20,424 nt of DNA, taken from IMG/VR virus record IMGVR_UViG_3300047317_000672, positions 1-20,424 of that record; one strand, given 5' to 3'. The notes below the pieces were generated by a model, which was not told the origin of the DNA, did no database searches, and saw nothing but the letters and a program-made list of their open reading frames with translations. Of this stretch, positions 1 through 5,817 are shown piece after piece. A program made the translations under genes and the position numbers. How positions within the stretch are numbered: the first letter of the stretch is position 1; every line of letters begins with the position of its first letter. This DNA is from a virus.

Positions 1-183
1 GTCGACCCCACCACGGGCCGGCGGCGCACCGACGTCGGCGCCTCGGCCTACAAGCCGGACTGGCCGAAGTCGCTCGCCGATGCCGTCAAGAAGGCGACCA
101 CCTCGGCGCATCGCCGGGCGACCCTGGGCATGGTCGGCATCTTCCTCAACGAGCCCGCCGAGCTGGTCGACGCCGATGCGTAG
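1..183 (+). CDS. C-terminal 60 residues of an unidentified phage protein (5' end outside window)
   Basis: Frame 1 is open from the first base to a TAG at 181-183 and gives 60 residues with no start inside the window, so this is the tail of a longer gene. The end of the protein is basic and helical (residues about 25-45, with KKATTSAHRRA) and then acidic (ELVDADA). The stop overlaps the ATG of the next gene (ATGCGTAG), as expected for a real gene in this tightly coupled block. The KKA-T-A--RA helix faintly resembles the end of the core domain of phage single-strand annealing proteins (Erf/Rad52-like), which would suit a position before a replication gene, but the fragment is too short to claim that. 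Confidence 0.6.
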   Translation, partial: VDPTTGRRRTDVGASAYKPDWPKSLADAVKKATTSAHRRATLGMVGIFLNEPAELVDADA

Positions 184-427
184 GGACATCCCCACGCCCG
201 AGGGCTACTCGATGGAGGGCGTGGGCCCGGCGCCGACCTTGGAGTACGACCACAAGGCGCTCGTGGTCGCCATCGTGATTGCCAGCACGACCAGCGGCTT
301 CCGGGTCGTGCTCGAGGGGATGAGCACGACCGGCGAGTCGGTCGCGACCATGCTGGACGACCACGACATCGAGGCAATCGCCAACGCGGCTCGGGTCATC
401 CGGGCGGGCACCCTTGCCGATGCATGA
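176..427 (+). CDS. small hypothetical protein (83 aa)
   Basis: The reading frame is open from further upstream, but ATG 176 is preferred because it overlaps the preceding stop by 8 nt, the style of this operon. The product (starts MRRDIPTPEGYSM) has a hydrophobic strand (ALVVAIVIAS, about residues 30-39), a second strand (GFRVVLEG) and a C-terminal helix (EAIANAARVIRAG), so a small soluble alpha/beta fold is likely. There is no signal peptide and no motif that I recognise. It lies between the truncated upstream gene and the putative replication protein and is probably co-translated with both. Wobble positions are strongly G/C, which supports coding. Function unknown. Confidence 0.65.
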   Translation: MRRDIPTPEGYSMEGVGPAPTLEYDHKALVVAIVIASTTSGFRVVLEGMSTTGESVATMLDDHDIEAIANAARVIRAGTLADA

Positions 428-1121
428 ATGGGCCGGCGCGCCCTACGTCCGCATCTACTCGACCCTGGCGCGCGACCATCGCCGGGTCTGGCGCGATGAC
501 CAGCTGCTCGCCGGCTACGTCCGGCTCTTGATGGCAGCCGACGCCGCCTGGCCGGGCCCGGCCGAGCTGCCGCGCGGCGCCGACCCGGACATGGTCGCCC
601 GCCTGGTCGCCGAGGAGGTCATCGACGTCGAGGACGACCTGTATCACTTCCACGGGCTCGATGAGGAGCGGCGCGGGAGGGCGAAGCGGGGTCAAATCGG
701 CGGCTTCGTCCGGGCCGCGATGGCCGACCGGGATTCGCTGGGTCGCTTCGCTGGTACATCGCTGGACGCTGCACACACGAATGGCGCGGTCGAGCCGGTG
801 GAGGCGATTGCTGGTACCAGCGCCAGCGGACCAGCGAGTCCAGCGAGCCAGCCCGCCAGCCCGCCCGCCCGCCGAGAGGCGGGCGAGGCTGGCGCTCTAC
901 CCCCGCGCGCGCCCGCGCGCACGAGCGCGCCCGCGCGCGACCCCCGGCCCGACCCGTCCCGAATCGCTTGCCGCGACTACGACGCCCACCGAGCCGAGCA
1001 TCATTGGTGGGGTGCCGGCATCGGCTGGAAGTGCTCCATCTGCGAGCGCGAGGATGGCGAGAGCGGGCAGACCTTCCGCGAGCGCGCCGAGCGCCACACG
1101 CCGCCGGATTCGCCGTTCTGA
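420..1121 (+). CDS. putative DnaD-like replication protein with a C-terminal zinc motif (233 aa)
   Basis: ATG 420 overlaps the upstream stop by 8 nt. Residues 1-100 (PYVRIYSTL, then QLLAGYVRLLMAADAAW, then a helical MVARLVAEEVIDVEDD unit) have the layout of the winged-helix N-terminal domain found in phage DnaD-like or replisome-organiser proteins: an aromatic opening strand, a 'how large is this host-like' helix and a helix-turn-helix ending in an acidic wing. Residues 101-180 are a disordered Ala/Pro/Ser/Arg linker. Residues 184-208 hold C184, H190, H194-H195 and CSIC 205-208, a likely zinc knuckle. Its place before methyltransferase and packaging genes fits an early replication role. The linker DNA holds the repeat array at 737-938 and uses codons unlike the rest of the gene (GGA, CCA, AGT). 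No catalytic motif is visible; a plain DNA-binding regulator is the alternative. Confidence 0.5.
   Translation: MHEWAGAPYVRIYSTLARDHRRVWRDDQLLAGYVRLLMAADAAWPGPAELPRGADPDMVARLVAEEVIDVEDDLYHFHGLDEERRGRAKRGQIGGFVRAAMADRDSLGRFAGTSLDAAHTNGAVEPVEAIAGTSASGPASPASQPASPPARREAGEAGALPPRAPARTSAPARDPRPDPSRIACRDYDAHRAEHHWWGAGIGWKCSICEREDGESGQTFRERAERHTPPDSPF
737..892 (+). repeat. iteron-like array of GCTGG/CCAGC pentamers around a 12-bp palindrome; candidate replication origin
   Basis: GCTGG occurs at 737, 750, 761 and 810, then its complement CCAGC at 817, 823, 831, 840, 848 and 856 (spacing 6, 8, 9, 8 and 8), then GCTGG again at 888. The orientation flips at the perfect 12-bp palindrome GCTGGTACCAGC (810-821). 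The array lies inside the linker-coding part of the putative replication gene, as lambda ori lies inside gene O. Biased Ala/Ser/Pro coding could produce part of this, and there is no AT-rich unwinding element, so origin function is only a hypothesis. Confidence 0.35.
866..885 (+). other. GC-only hairpin with a GAGA (GNRA) loop
   Basis: CGCCCGCC (866-873) pairs with GGCGGGCG (878-885) across a four-base GAGA loop: eight G-C pairs and a GNRA-type tetraloop. It falls within the coding sequence of the putative replication gene, next to the pentamer array, and is very stable as RNA or single-stranded DNA. There is no T tract after it, so it is not an intrinsic terminator. Confidence 0.5.
907..938 (+). 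repeat. 14-bp direct repeat, alternating GC
   Basis: GCGCGCCCGCGCGC occurs at 907-920 and again at 925-938, separated by four bases. Each copy is close to self-complementary. It encodes the PRAPARTSAPARD part of the linker in the putative replication protein. Alternating purine-pyrimidine GC runs are prone to slippage and to Z-form DNA, so length variation between relatives would be expected here. Confidence 0.5.
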
Positions 1122-1345
1122 TGAATGAGCTCGAGCGCGCCCTTCAGCGGACCATCACCCGCCTCCTCATCGCGCAACGCTGGCCGTCGGGCCGCCCGAT
1201 GACCGATGCCGAGTGGTGGGCGACCCTGGAGGTCGCCGACGTGCTCGAGCTGCACGACCCCGAGCTTGAGCTGCACCGCAAATACACCTCCGGGCCGTCG
1301 GCCGAGTCATCCCCCGGCTCGACCGGCGGCCCGGCTGCGCGATGA
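1121..1345 (+). CDS. small hypothetical protein (74 aa)
   Basis: ATG 1121 shares a base with the previous TGA (TGATG). The product begins MNELERALQRTITRLL, a basic amphipathic helix, followed by WPSGRPMTDAEWWATLEVADVLELHDPELELHRK, a second helical acidic stretch, and ends in a disordered Ser/Gly/Pro tail. The pattern of two helices with paired tryptophans is common in small phage early proteins, but I recognise no family. Tight coupling with the replication-like gene upstream and the membrane peptide downstream suggests it is always made with them. Confidence 0.6.
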   Translation: MNELERALQRTITRLLIAQRWPSGRPMTDAEWWATLEVADVLELHDPELELHRKYTSGPSAESSPGSTGGPAAR

Positions 1346-1452
1346 TGGATGACCGCCCGCGCCGGCCGCTCCTCGGCTGCGCCCTCGGCCTAGCGACCGG
1401 GCTCGCCATCTGGCTCGCCTTCCTCGCCTGGGTCTTGTACGTCCAGCGATGA
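1342..1452 (+). CDS. 36-residue single-pass membrane peptide
   Basis: ATG 1342 overlaps the previous stop by ATGA, and its own stop overlaps the methyltransferase ATG by ATGA. The product starts MMDDRPRRP and continues as one hydrophobic segment (about residues 10-33, rich in Leu, Ala, Gly, Trp), ending VQR. With positive charges at the N-terminal edge it would probably insert with its N terminus inside. The perfect four-base overlaps at both ends are the main reason to accept so short a gene. Role unknown; it is far from the lysis genes, so a holin-type role is unlikely. Confidence 0.55.
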   Translation: MMDDRPRRPLLGCALGLATGLAIWLAFLAWVLYVQR

Positions 1453-2495
1453 CCGCGCCGGCGGCGACCGTCATCCACGGCGATTGCCTCGAGGTGATGG
1501 CGGCGATGGAAGCCGAGTCGGTCGACGCCATCGTGACCGACCCGCCCTACGGGCTGTCCTTCATGGGTCAGCATTGGGACCGCGGGGTCCCCAACGTGGA
1601 CTTCTGGCGGGCGATGTTCCGGGTCGCCCGGCCAGGCGCCTACCTCCTGTCCTTCGGCGGCACCCGGACCATCCACCGCATCACCGCCAACATCGAGGAC
1701 GCCGGGTGGGTCATCCGCGACCTCCTGGTCTGGGCGTATGCGTCGGGCTACCCGAAGTCGCGCGCCTCGCTCAAGCCGGCCTGGGAGCCCATCGTGATGG
1801 CGCGCAAGCCGGGCGGGCCGCCGTCCGGGCTGAACATCGATGATTGCCGCATCCCCTTCGCATCCGACGAGGACGCCGCCGGCGCAGCTGCCGGTCTATG
1901 GGGTGACGGCGAGGGGTCCTGGTACGCGAAGCCGCGCGAGGGCTATGTCCCGGTCGTACCAGCCAAGCCGGGCCGCTGGCCGGCGAACGTCCTGCTCACC
2001 GACCCCATCTTCGATGGCGGCTTCCTGGGCGTCGTAGGCGGCGGCGAGAGCGTGAGCACGGTGCGCACGTCGGAGGACCGCGACGAGCCCGGCGTAACGT
2101 GGAGCCTCGGCCGGTCGGGCGTGACCCCACGAGGGGTCGCCGATGCCGGCGGCTACTCGAGATTCTTCGTCATCCCGAAGGCAGATGCATCCGACCGCGA
2201 GCCCGTGCTGGGAAGCCTATCCGGGCTCGACCACGTCGACCGGGTCGCGGGGGTCGTTGGGACCGCCCGCCGGAACTACCACCCGACCGTCAAGCCGACC
2301 GAGCTGATGCGGCACCTGGTCCGCCTGGTCACGCCGGCCGATGGGGTCGTGCTGGACCCCTTCCTGGGCTCGGGTACCACCGTCCTGGCGGCCGCCGAGG
2401 AAGGCTTCGGGTCGGTCGGCATCGAGCGCGAGGCGGGCTATGTCGCCATCGCCGAGGCGCGCCTCAACGGTGTCCAGCTCGGGCTCGGTCTGTGA
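1449..2495 (+). CDS. DNA methyltransferase, beta class, probably N6-adenine (348 aa)
   Basis: The protein transfers a methyl group from S-adenosylmethionine to DNA. The catalytic motif DPPY (residues 31-34) precedes the AdoMet-binding motif DPFLGSGTT (303-311), which is the beta-class order. HPTVKP at 278-283 is the usual element just before motif I, and the region between (about 100-260) should hold target recognition. DPPY rather than SPPY favours N6-adenine over N4-cytosine. Length is typical of phage orphan enzymes. ATG 1449 overlaps the membrane-peptide stop, and the TGA overlaps the next GTG. No restriction endonuclease accompanies it, so it probably protects phage DNA or regulates packaging or replication. 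The target cannot be read from sequence. The gene itself contains no GATC, like the rest of the window. Confidence 0.92.
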   Translation: MTAPAATVIHGDCLEVMAAMEAESVDAIVTDPPYGLSFMGQHWDRGVPNVDFWRAMFRVARPGAYLLSFGGTRTIHRITANIEDAGWVIRDLLVWAYASGYPKSRASLKPAWEPIVMARKPGGPPSGLNIDDCRIPFASDEDAAGAAAGLWGDGEGSWYAKPREGYVPVVPAKPGRWPANVLLTDPIFDGGFLGVVGGGESVSTVRTSEDRDEPGVTWSLGRSGVTPRGVADAGGYSRFFVIPKADASDREPVLGSLSGLDHVDRVAGVVGTARRNYHPTVKPTELMRHLVRLVTPADGVVLDPFLGSGTTVLAAAEEGFGSVGIEREAGYVAIAEARLNGVQLGLGL

Positions 2496-2662
2496 CCGAC
2501 GAGCGGCCCACCGAGCCGGTCGTGCCGGACGACCGCTACATGGCGAACGTGCGGGAGGCGCTCGGCAACGGCTACGACCTGGTCTGCGCCCTCTGTGGCG
2601 TGGGCGTCTACGACGTCACCGACATCCACGAGCGGTCGTGTCCCGAGTACCGCGAGTCGTGA
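2492..2662 (+). CDS. small zinc-motif protein (56 aa)
   Basis: GTG 2492 overlaps the methyltransferase stop by GTGA. The product has CALC (residues 33-36) followed by HERSC near the end, a CX2C...HX3C pattern able to bind one zinc ion as a small knuckle. The N-terminal half is acidic and then helical (MANVREALGNGYD). No enzymatic motif is visible. It is the first of three consecutive tiny Cys/His proteins upstream of the HNH-terminase ORF. Binding to nucleic acid or to a packaging protein is a guess from context. Confidence 0.6.
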   Translation: MTDERPTEPVVPDDRYMANVREALGNGYDLVCALCGVGVYDVTDIHERSCPEYRES

Positions 2663-2663
2663 G

Positions 2664-2858
2664 GTGCCTCGGGCCCGCCGCATCAAGCCAGCCGTGCCGT
2701 GTCGGAATTGCGGGCACCATCCCGGCGACCACAAGGGATATCAGGGTGGGCCCGGCGGCGCCGGCTGCACCCTCTGTGGCCGGTGTCACGGGTACCGCGA
2801 TTGGGGTGCCGGCGTGACGAAGCCGGCCTGGGTCGACCCACCCTGGTGGCCGAGGTGA
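2664..2858 (+). CDS. small zinc-ribbon-like protein (64 aa)
   Basis: GTG 2664 starts one base after the previous TGA and is chosen over further upstream codons for that reason. The basic start (VPRARRIKP) leads into CRNC with a following HHPGDH, then CTLCGRC with a His (CHGYRD). Two CX2C pairs about 24 residues apart look like a zinc ribbon, with spare His/Cys for a second site. The C-terminus is Trp/Pro-rich (WVDPPWWPR). The reading frame has good wobble G/C bias. No named family is recognised; the role is probably nucleic-acid binding given the gene context. Confidence 0.55.
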   Translation: MPRARRIKPAVPCRNCGHHPGDHKGYQGGPGGAGCTLCGRCHGYRDWGAGVTKPAWVDPPWWPR

Positions 2859-2995
2859 TTGGTCACACGACCAGCTTCGCCGGCTGCCGCCATTGCGGGC
2901 TCGGCATCCGCTACTCGAGCCGGCTCGGTGCGTGGGTCCACCGCAAGACCCGGCTGCTCGGCTGCGCCAACGGCTACACGCGGGCGGCACCGTGA
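2855..2995 (+). CDS. tiny zinc-motif protein (46 aa)
   Basis: GTG 2855 overlaps the preceding TGA by GTGA (an alternative GTG is at 2846). The product contains CRHCG, then HRKT and a late Cys (LLGCANG), giving CX2C...H...C, a possible single zinc site. It is basic (several Arg/Lys). Its stop overlaps the GTG of the HNH-terminase ORF. The gene is short, but both end overlaps and the conserved-looking Cys pattern support it. It could be an accessory packaging factor; nothing in the sequence proves this. Confidence 0.5.
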   Translation: MIGHTTSFAGCRHCGLGIRYSSRLGAWVHRKTRLLGCANGYTRAAP

Positions 2996-4965
2996 CCAGC
3001 TGGAAGGGGAAGCGTGGGTCCACCCGACGCTGGCGTAGCCTCCGGGCCCAATGGGCTACCCGCCTCCCGGTGCCGTGCTCGAGGTGCGGTCGGGACGTGC
3101 TACCCGAGCACGCCTGGCACCTCGACCATACCGAGCCCGCATCCCGAGGCGGGTCGGACTACGACGCCAGGCCAGCTCATGCTTGGTGCAACCTCCAAGC
3201 GGGCGCCCGTGCCGTAGGCGAAGCACCGAGTGGCGCCAGCGTGCAGGGTGATAGGCGAAGCGGGCGTGTCGGGCATCCACGGCGGGCACGCGCGGTCGTA
3301 GGGGGTGGGGTGGGTCCGGTCGACATCGAGGCGCGCGAGGGTGGGGTCGGTTTTTCTGACGGCGACGTTCTGTGGACAGGCCAAGGCCGGGCCGTATCGC
3401 CCTCCCCGGCCGAACTCCCCGGACCTCGGGCTGCTCTCGCCGCACCCGCGCAGGACCCCGCGGAGGACGAGGTCATCACGCCGGGTCCCGACGACCGCTC
3501 CTGGGATGCAGCACCCTGGCTGGCCGATTTGCGCCTCGTGCCGGGCGACGCCTGGTGGCCGCGCCTCATGTCGGCACCGCACCCGAGCGCGGTCGGGTCC
3601 TACGGCGCCGAGGTCGCCGCGTTCGCCGAGGGCCGGACCGGCTTGCCGCTGCGCTGGTGGCAACGGCTGGTCGCCGCGCGCGTGCTCGAGCACGACGCCG
3701 ACGGGTCGCTGGTCTGGCTGGTCTGGCTGCTATCGACCGCCCGCCAGGTCGGGAAGAGCTGGCTGCTACGCGAGCTGTTCCTCTGGCGCATCCACCAAGC
3801 CGAGCGCTTCGGCGAGCCGCAATTGGTCCTGCACATGGGGAAGGACCTTCCGGTCTGCCGCGAGATTCAGCGGCCGGCTCGAGCCTGGGCCCGCAGCCAG
3901 GGTGGCTACACCGTCCGCGACTCGAACGGCATGGAGGAGATTGAGACGCCCGACGGCTCGCGCTGGCTCATCCGCGGGCGCGGCTCGGTGTACGGCTACT
4001 CGTCCAGCCTGGGCGCCGTCGATGAGGCTTGGAAGGTCGACACCGAGATTGTCGAGGACGGGCTCGAGCCCACGATGGCCGAGCGCGCCTCCTCGCAGCT
4101 CGCGCTCGTGTCGACCGCGCACCGGGCCGCGACCGCGCTCATGCCGGACCGCCGGGCGGCCGCGCTCGGGCAGCTGATGACCCCGTCCGATGCTCTCCTG
4201 GTCGAGTGGTCGGCGGCCGCCTCCTCGGCGCTCGATGACCAGCGCGCCTGGCGCCAGGCTTCGCCCTCCTGGTCGAGCCGGCGCGAGCGCCTGGTCCGGG
4301 CGAAGCACCTCCGGGCGATGGCCGGCGCCTCCGAGGACCCCGACGAGCCGGACCCCATCGAAGCCTTCCGAACGCAATGGCTCAACATCTGGCCGGCGCG
4401 CCGGGCGGTCGCCGCCGACGAGCGCATCGAGCCGCTCGTGGATGAGGCGGCCTGGCGCGACCTCGCCGACCTGACCCTGGCGCCGGCCGGCCAGCTGTCG
4501 CTGGCGCTCGAGGACTACTTCGGGCGCGGTGCCGGCGCGGCCGCCGCGGTCGAGCTGCTCGACGGGCGGGTCTTCGTATGGGGACGCCGATTCGAGCGGC
4601 GGGTCGAGGCGAGCGAGTGGCTGGCGCTGCTCGCAGCTGCGCATCCGGGCAGCTCGCTCGTCCTGGGCGCCTCGATGTCGCCCGACGACGTCGCCGGCAT
4701 GGAGGTCGCCCTCGAGCGCGCCGGCCCGTCGACCACCCGCGTCGCCTTGCCTCGGCTGCGCGACCTGGTCGCCGAGCGGCGCCTGGTCCACGACGGCGGC
4801 GCCGACCTGACCGGGCAGCTCGCCGGGCTGCGAGTGGTGCGCGGCGTCAACGGGCTCACCGTCTGGCCGCATAGCCCGCGGGCCGACCTGGCGCGCGCGG
4901 CCGCCTGGGCGGTCGAGGCGGCGACCCGCACGCCGGCGACCGCCGACGAGCCGGCCGTGTTCTGA
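2992..4965 (+). CDS. HNH endonuclease-terminase large subunit joined in one ORF (657 aa)
   Basis: GTG 2992 overlaps the upstream stop (GTGA). Residues 25-70 form an HNH nuclease: CSRC (29-32), HLDH (43-46) and H63...C66-N67, the ββα-metal pattern with structural zinc. Residues 71-175 are a low-complexity, Gly/Arg/Pro-rich linker with weaker wobble bias. Residues about 180-655 are a large terminase: the ATPase has STARQVGKS (248-256, Walker A) and LGAVDEAW (340-347, Walker B with D344/E345), and a C-terminal RNase H-like nuclease region opens around LALEDYFGRG. Terminase pumps DNA into proheads; HNH partners such as HK97 gp74 assist end cutting in cos phages. Usually these are separate genes. 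No in-frame stop separates them, though GTG 3310 behind a G-rich stretch might also start terminase alone (551 aa). Confidence 0.85.
   Translation: MTSWKGKRGSTRRWRSLRAQWATRLPVPCSRCGRDVLPEHAWHLDHTEPASRGGSDYDARPAHAWCNLQAGARAVGEAPSGASVQGDRRSGRVGHPRRARAVVGGGVGPVDIEAREGGVGFSDGDVLWTGQGRAVSPSPAELPGPRAALAAPAQDPAEDEVITPGPDDRSWDAAPWLADLRLVPGDAWWPRLMSAPHPSAVGSYGAEVAAFAEGRTGLPLRWWQRLVAARVLEHDADGSLVWLVWLLSTARQVGKSWLLRELFLWRIHQAERFGEPQLVLHMGKDLPVCREIQRPARAWARSQGGYTVRDSNGMEEIETPDGSRWLIRGRGSVYGYSSSLGAVDEAWKVDTEIVEDGLEPTMAERASSQLALVSTAHRAATALMPDRRAAALGQLMTPSDALLVEWSAAASSALDDQRAWRQASPSWSSRRERLVRAKHLRAMAGASEDPDEPDPIEAFRTQWLNIWPARRAVAADERIEPLVDEAAWRDLADLTLAPAGQLSLALEDYFGRGAGAAAAVELLDGRVFVWGRRFERRVEASEWLALLAAAHPGSSLVLGASMSPDDVAGMEVALERAGPSTTRVALPRLRDLVAERRLVHDGGADLTGQLAGLRVVRGVNGLTVWPHSPRADLARAAAWAVEAATRTPATADEPAVF
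3301..3346 (+). other. G-run cluster (possible G-quadruplex) in the HNH-terminase linker
   Basis: Runs GGGGG (3301-3305), GGGG (3307-3310), GGG (3312-3314), then GGG (3339-3341) and GGGG (3343-3346) lie on the coding strand. The first three have single-base loops; the fourth run is about 24 bases away. A three-tier quadruplex with one long loop is possible in DNA or mRNA. It falls in the linker between the two domains and just before a possible internal start. Confidence 0.3.
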
Positions 4966-5195
4966 TGCCGACCCTCCGCGGCACGATGGGGATATGGAGC
5001 GAGGACCCGGCCGAGCCGTGCCGTTGGTGCGGCGAGCCGACCTTCTCCCGGCTGGCGCCGCTCGGCGACTCGCGCCTGGTCCCGCTGCACGCGGTATGCG
5101 GCGCCGAGGTCATCGTCCTCTACCGCGACCTCGAGGCCGGGCGCCTCATCCCCGACGAGGTGACCGCCCGCCTCCGACGGCTGCAATCCGGGTAG
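4965..5195 (+). CDS. small zinc-motif protein (76 aa)
   Basis: ATG 4965 overlaps the terminase TGA (TGATG). CRWC (residues 19-22) and HAVCG (about 42-46) form a CX2C...HX2C zinc knuckle, followed by a hydrophobic strand (EVIVLYRDL) and a C-terminal helix (IPDEVTARLRRLQSG). This is the last gene of the packed leftmost block and lies between terminase and the promoter at 5218. It does not resemble a small terminase subunit (no helix-turn-helix or oligomerisation region), although its position would allow it. Function unknown. Confidence 0.6.
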   Translation: MPTLRGTMGIWSEDPAEPCRWCGEPTFSRLAPLGDSRLVPLHAVCGAEVIVLYRDLEAGRLIPDEVTARLRRLQSG

Positions 5196-5202
5196 CCCGT
5201 TC

Positions 5203-5217
5203 TGCCGCAATCCGGCA
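5203..5217 (+). other. short inverted repeat between terminase block and next promoter
   Basis: TGCCG (5203-5207) and CGGCA (5213-5217) flank a five-base loop. The nonamer GCAATCCGG also occurs at 5183-5191 and 5207-5215, a 24-bp direct repeat. The stem is too weak and lacks a T run, so termination is unlikely; a regulator site next to the promoter is possible. Confidence 0.3.
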
Positions 5218-5246
5218 ATGACAATGTACCCGCCGTCGTGTATATT
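5218..5246 (+). promoter_or_regulatory. sigma70-like promoter with an overlapping TGACAA/TTGTCA dyad
   Basis: ATGACA (5218-5223, five of six matches to the -35 consensus) and TATATT (5241-5246, five of six to the -10) are separated by 17 bases, the optimal spacing. This is the most AT-rich patch in the forward region and sits in a 100-bp gene-free gap, so it stands out in 70% GC DNA. TGACAA (5219-5224) and TTGTCA (5248-5253) form an inverted repeat with one arm on the -35 and the other near the expected start at about 5253, a layout that would suit repressor binding. It should drive the small-gene cassette 5297-6199. Confidence 0.6.
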
Positions 5247-5296
5247 CTTGTCACGGGCCGATGGAGCCCGGAGCACAAGGAGCACAAGAGCACCCG

Positions 5297-5524
5297 ATGA
5301 ACGAGTACCGCACCAAGGTCGTCGCCGTCGCCAACCGGCGCGGCGGCAAGGACACCATCCACCGCGTCGACTGCCGCTACGTGGTCGCCGCAGACCCCTT
5401 CTACGTCCGCCCGGTCCCGATGGGCGGCCCGGCGGGCCCAAGCCACCGCATCTACCGAACGTGTGGCACCTGCCTCAAGGGACTCAGCACCTTCCGCCTC
5501 CCGGCGGAGGAGGAGACCAAGTAA
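5297..5524 (+). CDS. small Cys/His-motif protein, first gene of the promoter-driven cassette (75 aa)
   Basis: ATG 5297 is preferred over ATG 5261, which would lie only about 8 nt from the predicted transcription start; AAGGAG at 5278-5283 precedes 5297, though 13 nt away. The protein has a strand-forming start (TKVVAVANRRGGKD), then HRVDCRYV and later CGTCLKG: an HX3C...CX2C pattern that resembles the small metal-binding modules seen in many phage proteins of unknown role. The tail is acidic (AEEETK). Its stop overlaps the next ATG. Confidence 0.65.
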   Translation: MNEYRTKVVAVANRRGGKDTIHRVDCRYVVAADPFYVRPVPMGGPAGPSHRIYRTCGTCLKGLSTFRLPAEEETK

Positions 5525-5817
5525 TGACCACCAAGACCACCCGCACCGACCTCACGGTCGATGACATCGAAGCCGGCTACGCGAACGACGCCTGGCTCGG
5601 CTTCGGCTATCTCGGCGAGCGCCAGCGCGCCGGGTCCAGCCCGGCCGGCATCGCTGCCGCCGACGCCTACCTCCTCAGCATTGCGAACGCGCAAGGCTGG
5701 ACGCCCGACGAGCTGTTCGCCTGGCTGAACTCCAAGAACGGTCGCCACTTCGGCGACGACGCCTTCGGCGGCCGCGGTCCCGCGGCCGGCGCCTACCTCG
5801 TAAGGAGAATCGCATGA
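5524..5817 (+). CDS. hypothetical protein (97 aa)
   Basis: ATG 5524 overlaps the previous TAA (TAATG) and has a strong purine-rich site (GGAGGAGGAG, about 5505-5514). The product is mainly helical, with DLTVDDIEAGYANDAWLG, a helix over ADAYLLSIANAQG, and a turn-rich Gly region (GDDAFGGRG) near the end. The segment TPDELFAWLNSKNGRHFGD resembles the N-terminal part of small host- or phage-encoded regulatory domains but matches nothing I can name. It is the second gene of the cassette behind the 5218 promoter and is likely co-expressed with its neighbours. Confidence 0.65.
   Translation: MTTKTTRTDLTVDDIEAGYANDAWLGFGYLGERQRAGSSPAGIAAADAYLLSIANAQGWTPDELFAWLNSKNGRHFGDDAFGGRGPAAGAYLVRRIA

Noticed and set aside
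80-175. Earlier start for the 176 gene
   Set aside because: Would overlap the upstream gene by about 100 bp and encode an Arg/Pro-rich stretch; ATG 176 fits the operon overlaps.
3305-4177. Forward open frames overlapping terminase
   Set aside because: Arg/Ser/Pro-rich shadows of the terminase frame, which carries Walker motifs.
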